From contig JAUYTN010000048.1 in assembly GCA_030695205.1 (NCBI GenBank), forward strand, positions 1 through 64,000: a DNA stretch of 64,000 bases. The letters are read 5' to 3'. Shown here one piece after another: positions 63,114-64,000 of the stretch. Both the position numbers and the translations under genes were made by a program. Positions within the stretch are counted from its first letter, which is position 1, and each line of letters opens with the position of its first letter. The DNA is from Burkholderiaceae bacterium. GTDB taxonomy: Bacteria > Pseudomonadota > Gammaproteobacteria > Burkholderiales > Burkholderiaceae_C. The notes under the pieces were generated by a model. It was not told the DNA's origin. It did not search any database and saw only the letters and a program-made list of their open reading frames with translations.

Positions 63114-64000
63114 ATGCACACACTGGAACAACTGCGCAGCGGCGCACTGGCTGGCACGCGGCGGCTTGACCTGGCGGCAGACTTGGACACCTTTCCACAG
63201 GAGGTGTTTGAGCTGGCAGACACGCTGGAGGTGCTCAATCTCAGCGGCAACCGGCTCACCACGCTGCCGCATGATCTCAACCGCCTACACCGGCTGAAGG
63301 TGGTGTTTGCCTCGGGCAACCCCTTTACCGTGTTGCCCGAGGCGCTGGGCGACTGCCCCTTGCTTGAGATGGTGGGCTTCAAGTCCTGTCGCCTGGTGCA
63401 GGTGCCCGAGGCCTCGCTGCCGCCCCGCTTGCGCTGGCTGACGCTGACAGATAACCATGTTTTATCCCTTCCACGCTCGCTGGGTGAGCGTTCTCAGCTG
63501 CAAAAATTGATGCTGGCGGGTAACAGGCTCACACAGCTGCCGCCGGGCCTGGCCCAGGCGCACCACTTGGAGCTGATTCGGCTGTCGGCCAATGGCCTGA
63601 CGCAGTTGCCGGGCTGGCTGACCGAGCTGCCCGCGCTGGCCTGGCTGGCGCTGGCGGGCAACCCCTTGGGGTGGCCCCAGGCTGCGCCCATCCAGCCCTT
63701 GCCCACCGTGGCGTGGGGGCGGCTGCAGATGGGTGAGCGACTTGGCGAGGGAGCCTCGGGCCAGGTGGTTCGTGCCGAAGTTCCGGGTGCGGGCGGGGCC
63801 TTGGCGCTCAAGGTGTTTCGGGGTGCGGTCACCAGCGACGGGCTGCCCGAGCACGAGTTGGCCGCCTGTCGCGCAGCGGGTCAGCACCCCGCGCTGTGCA
63901 CGCCTGTGGCCGAGTTGGCCGACCACCCCCAGGGGCTGGCCGGGCTGCTGTTGCCGTTGATTCCGCCCAGCCACACGGTGCTGGCCAACCCACCCAGCCT
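63114..64000 (+). CDS. Leucine-rich-repeat protein kinase, N-terminal part (runs off window)
   Basis: ATG 63114 opens a frame with no stop to the end of the window (295 codons). About residues 17-200 are leucine-rich repeats (LNLSGNRLTTLP; LTLTDNHVLSLP; LMLAGNRLTQLP; IRLSANGLTQLP; LALAGNPL). A Ser/Thr kinase domain begins at about residue 205, with the glycine loop GERLGEGASGQVVRAE and the ATP-binding Lys in LALKVF. LRR-kinase fusions of this form occur in many Comamonadaceae. The rest of the kinase is outside the window. Confidence 0.85.
   Translation, partial: MHTLEQLRSGALAGTRRLDLAADLDTFPQEVFELADTLEVLNLSGNRLTTLPHDLNRLHRLKVVFASGNPFTVLPEALGDCPLLEMVGFKSCRLVQVPEASLPPRLRWLTLTDNHVLSLPRSLGERSQLQKLMLAGNRLTQLPPGLAQAHHLELIRLSANGLTQLPGWLTELPALAWLALAGNPLGWPQAAPIQPLPTVAWGRLQMGERLGEGASGQVVRAEVPGAGGALALKVFRGAVTSDGLPEHELAACRAAGQHPALCTPVAELADHPQGLAGLLLPLIPPSHTVLANPPS

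Overview
The window looks like chromosomal DNA of a betaproteobacterium, most likely a member of the Comamonadaceae (order Burkholderiales). The reasons are high GC coding sequence and a gene order typical of that group: sdhCDABE-gltA, leuC-(small lipoprotein)-leuD-leuB-asd-fimV-truA-trpF-trpB-trpA-accD, with mdh-citE homologue-acnB divergent from a GntR regulator. The genus was not determined. No rRNA, tRNA or CRISPR array was recognised.

Left end (1-1830): the end of an IS21-type insertion sequence, visible as five 23-bp-period terminal repeats, cuts a membrane sensor gene. Next come a decayed DUF4143 ATPase tail and a LonN-domain protein. accD (1832-2704) follows. Between accD and trpA, where these two genes are usually adjacent or nearly so, lies a roughly 8.7 kb block of signalling genes (2932-11590). 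It holds two HD-GYP proteins, three related sensor histidine kinases (one fused to a bacteriohemerythrin) and a stand-alone receiver protein. Two genes point right and four point left, in line with the trp genes. Nearly all of them overlap by 4 bp.

Core metabolism (11663-34810): trpA, trpB, trpF, truA, fimV, asd, leuB, leuD, an entericidin-like lipoprotein, leuC, gltA, sdhE, sdhB, sdhA, sdhD, sdhC and the GntR regulator all lie on the minus strand. mdh, a CitE-like protein, an exported protein and acnB run rightward. One short intergenic space (29429-29608) with a perfect palindrome separates the two arms, so five TCA-cycle enzymes or complexes may be governed from one operator region.

After acnB come a glutathione-transferase-like gene, a chemoreceptor with a CxxCH haem motif, and arfB. 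From 37911 to about 48940 there is a type I restriction-modification island with the order hsdR, AAA ATPase, hsdM, DUF1016/YhcG nuclease, RhuM-Fic/Doc fusion, hsdS, AlbA_2 ATP-binding protein. hsdS carries two near-identical 133-bp direct repeats and two AT-richer target-recognition domains. The ATPase gene sits behind its own palindrome.

The right part (49017-64000) holds a U32 tRNA hydroxylase (trhP/yegQ), a FAD monooxygenase, a Bug-type binding protein, a YlqF-type GTPase, a DUF1778/GNAT toxin-antitoxin pair, dusC, a Fic protein lacking its catalytic histidine, a DODA-type dioxygenase, a 49-residue basic protein, a diguanylate cyclase, a pair of YeeE/YedE transporters, a DUF2145 protein with a Ser-rich exported partner, and the start of a leucine-rich-repeat protein kinase that runs off the window.
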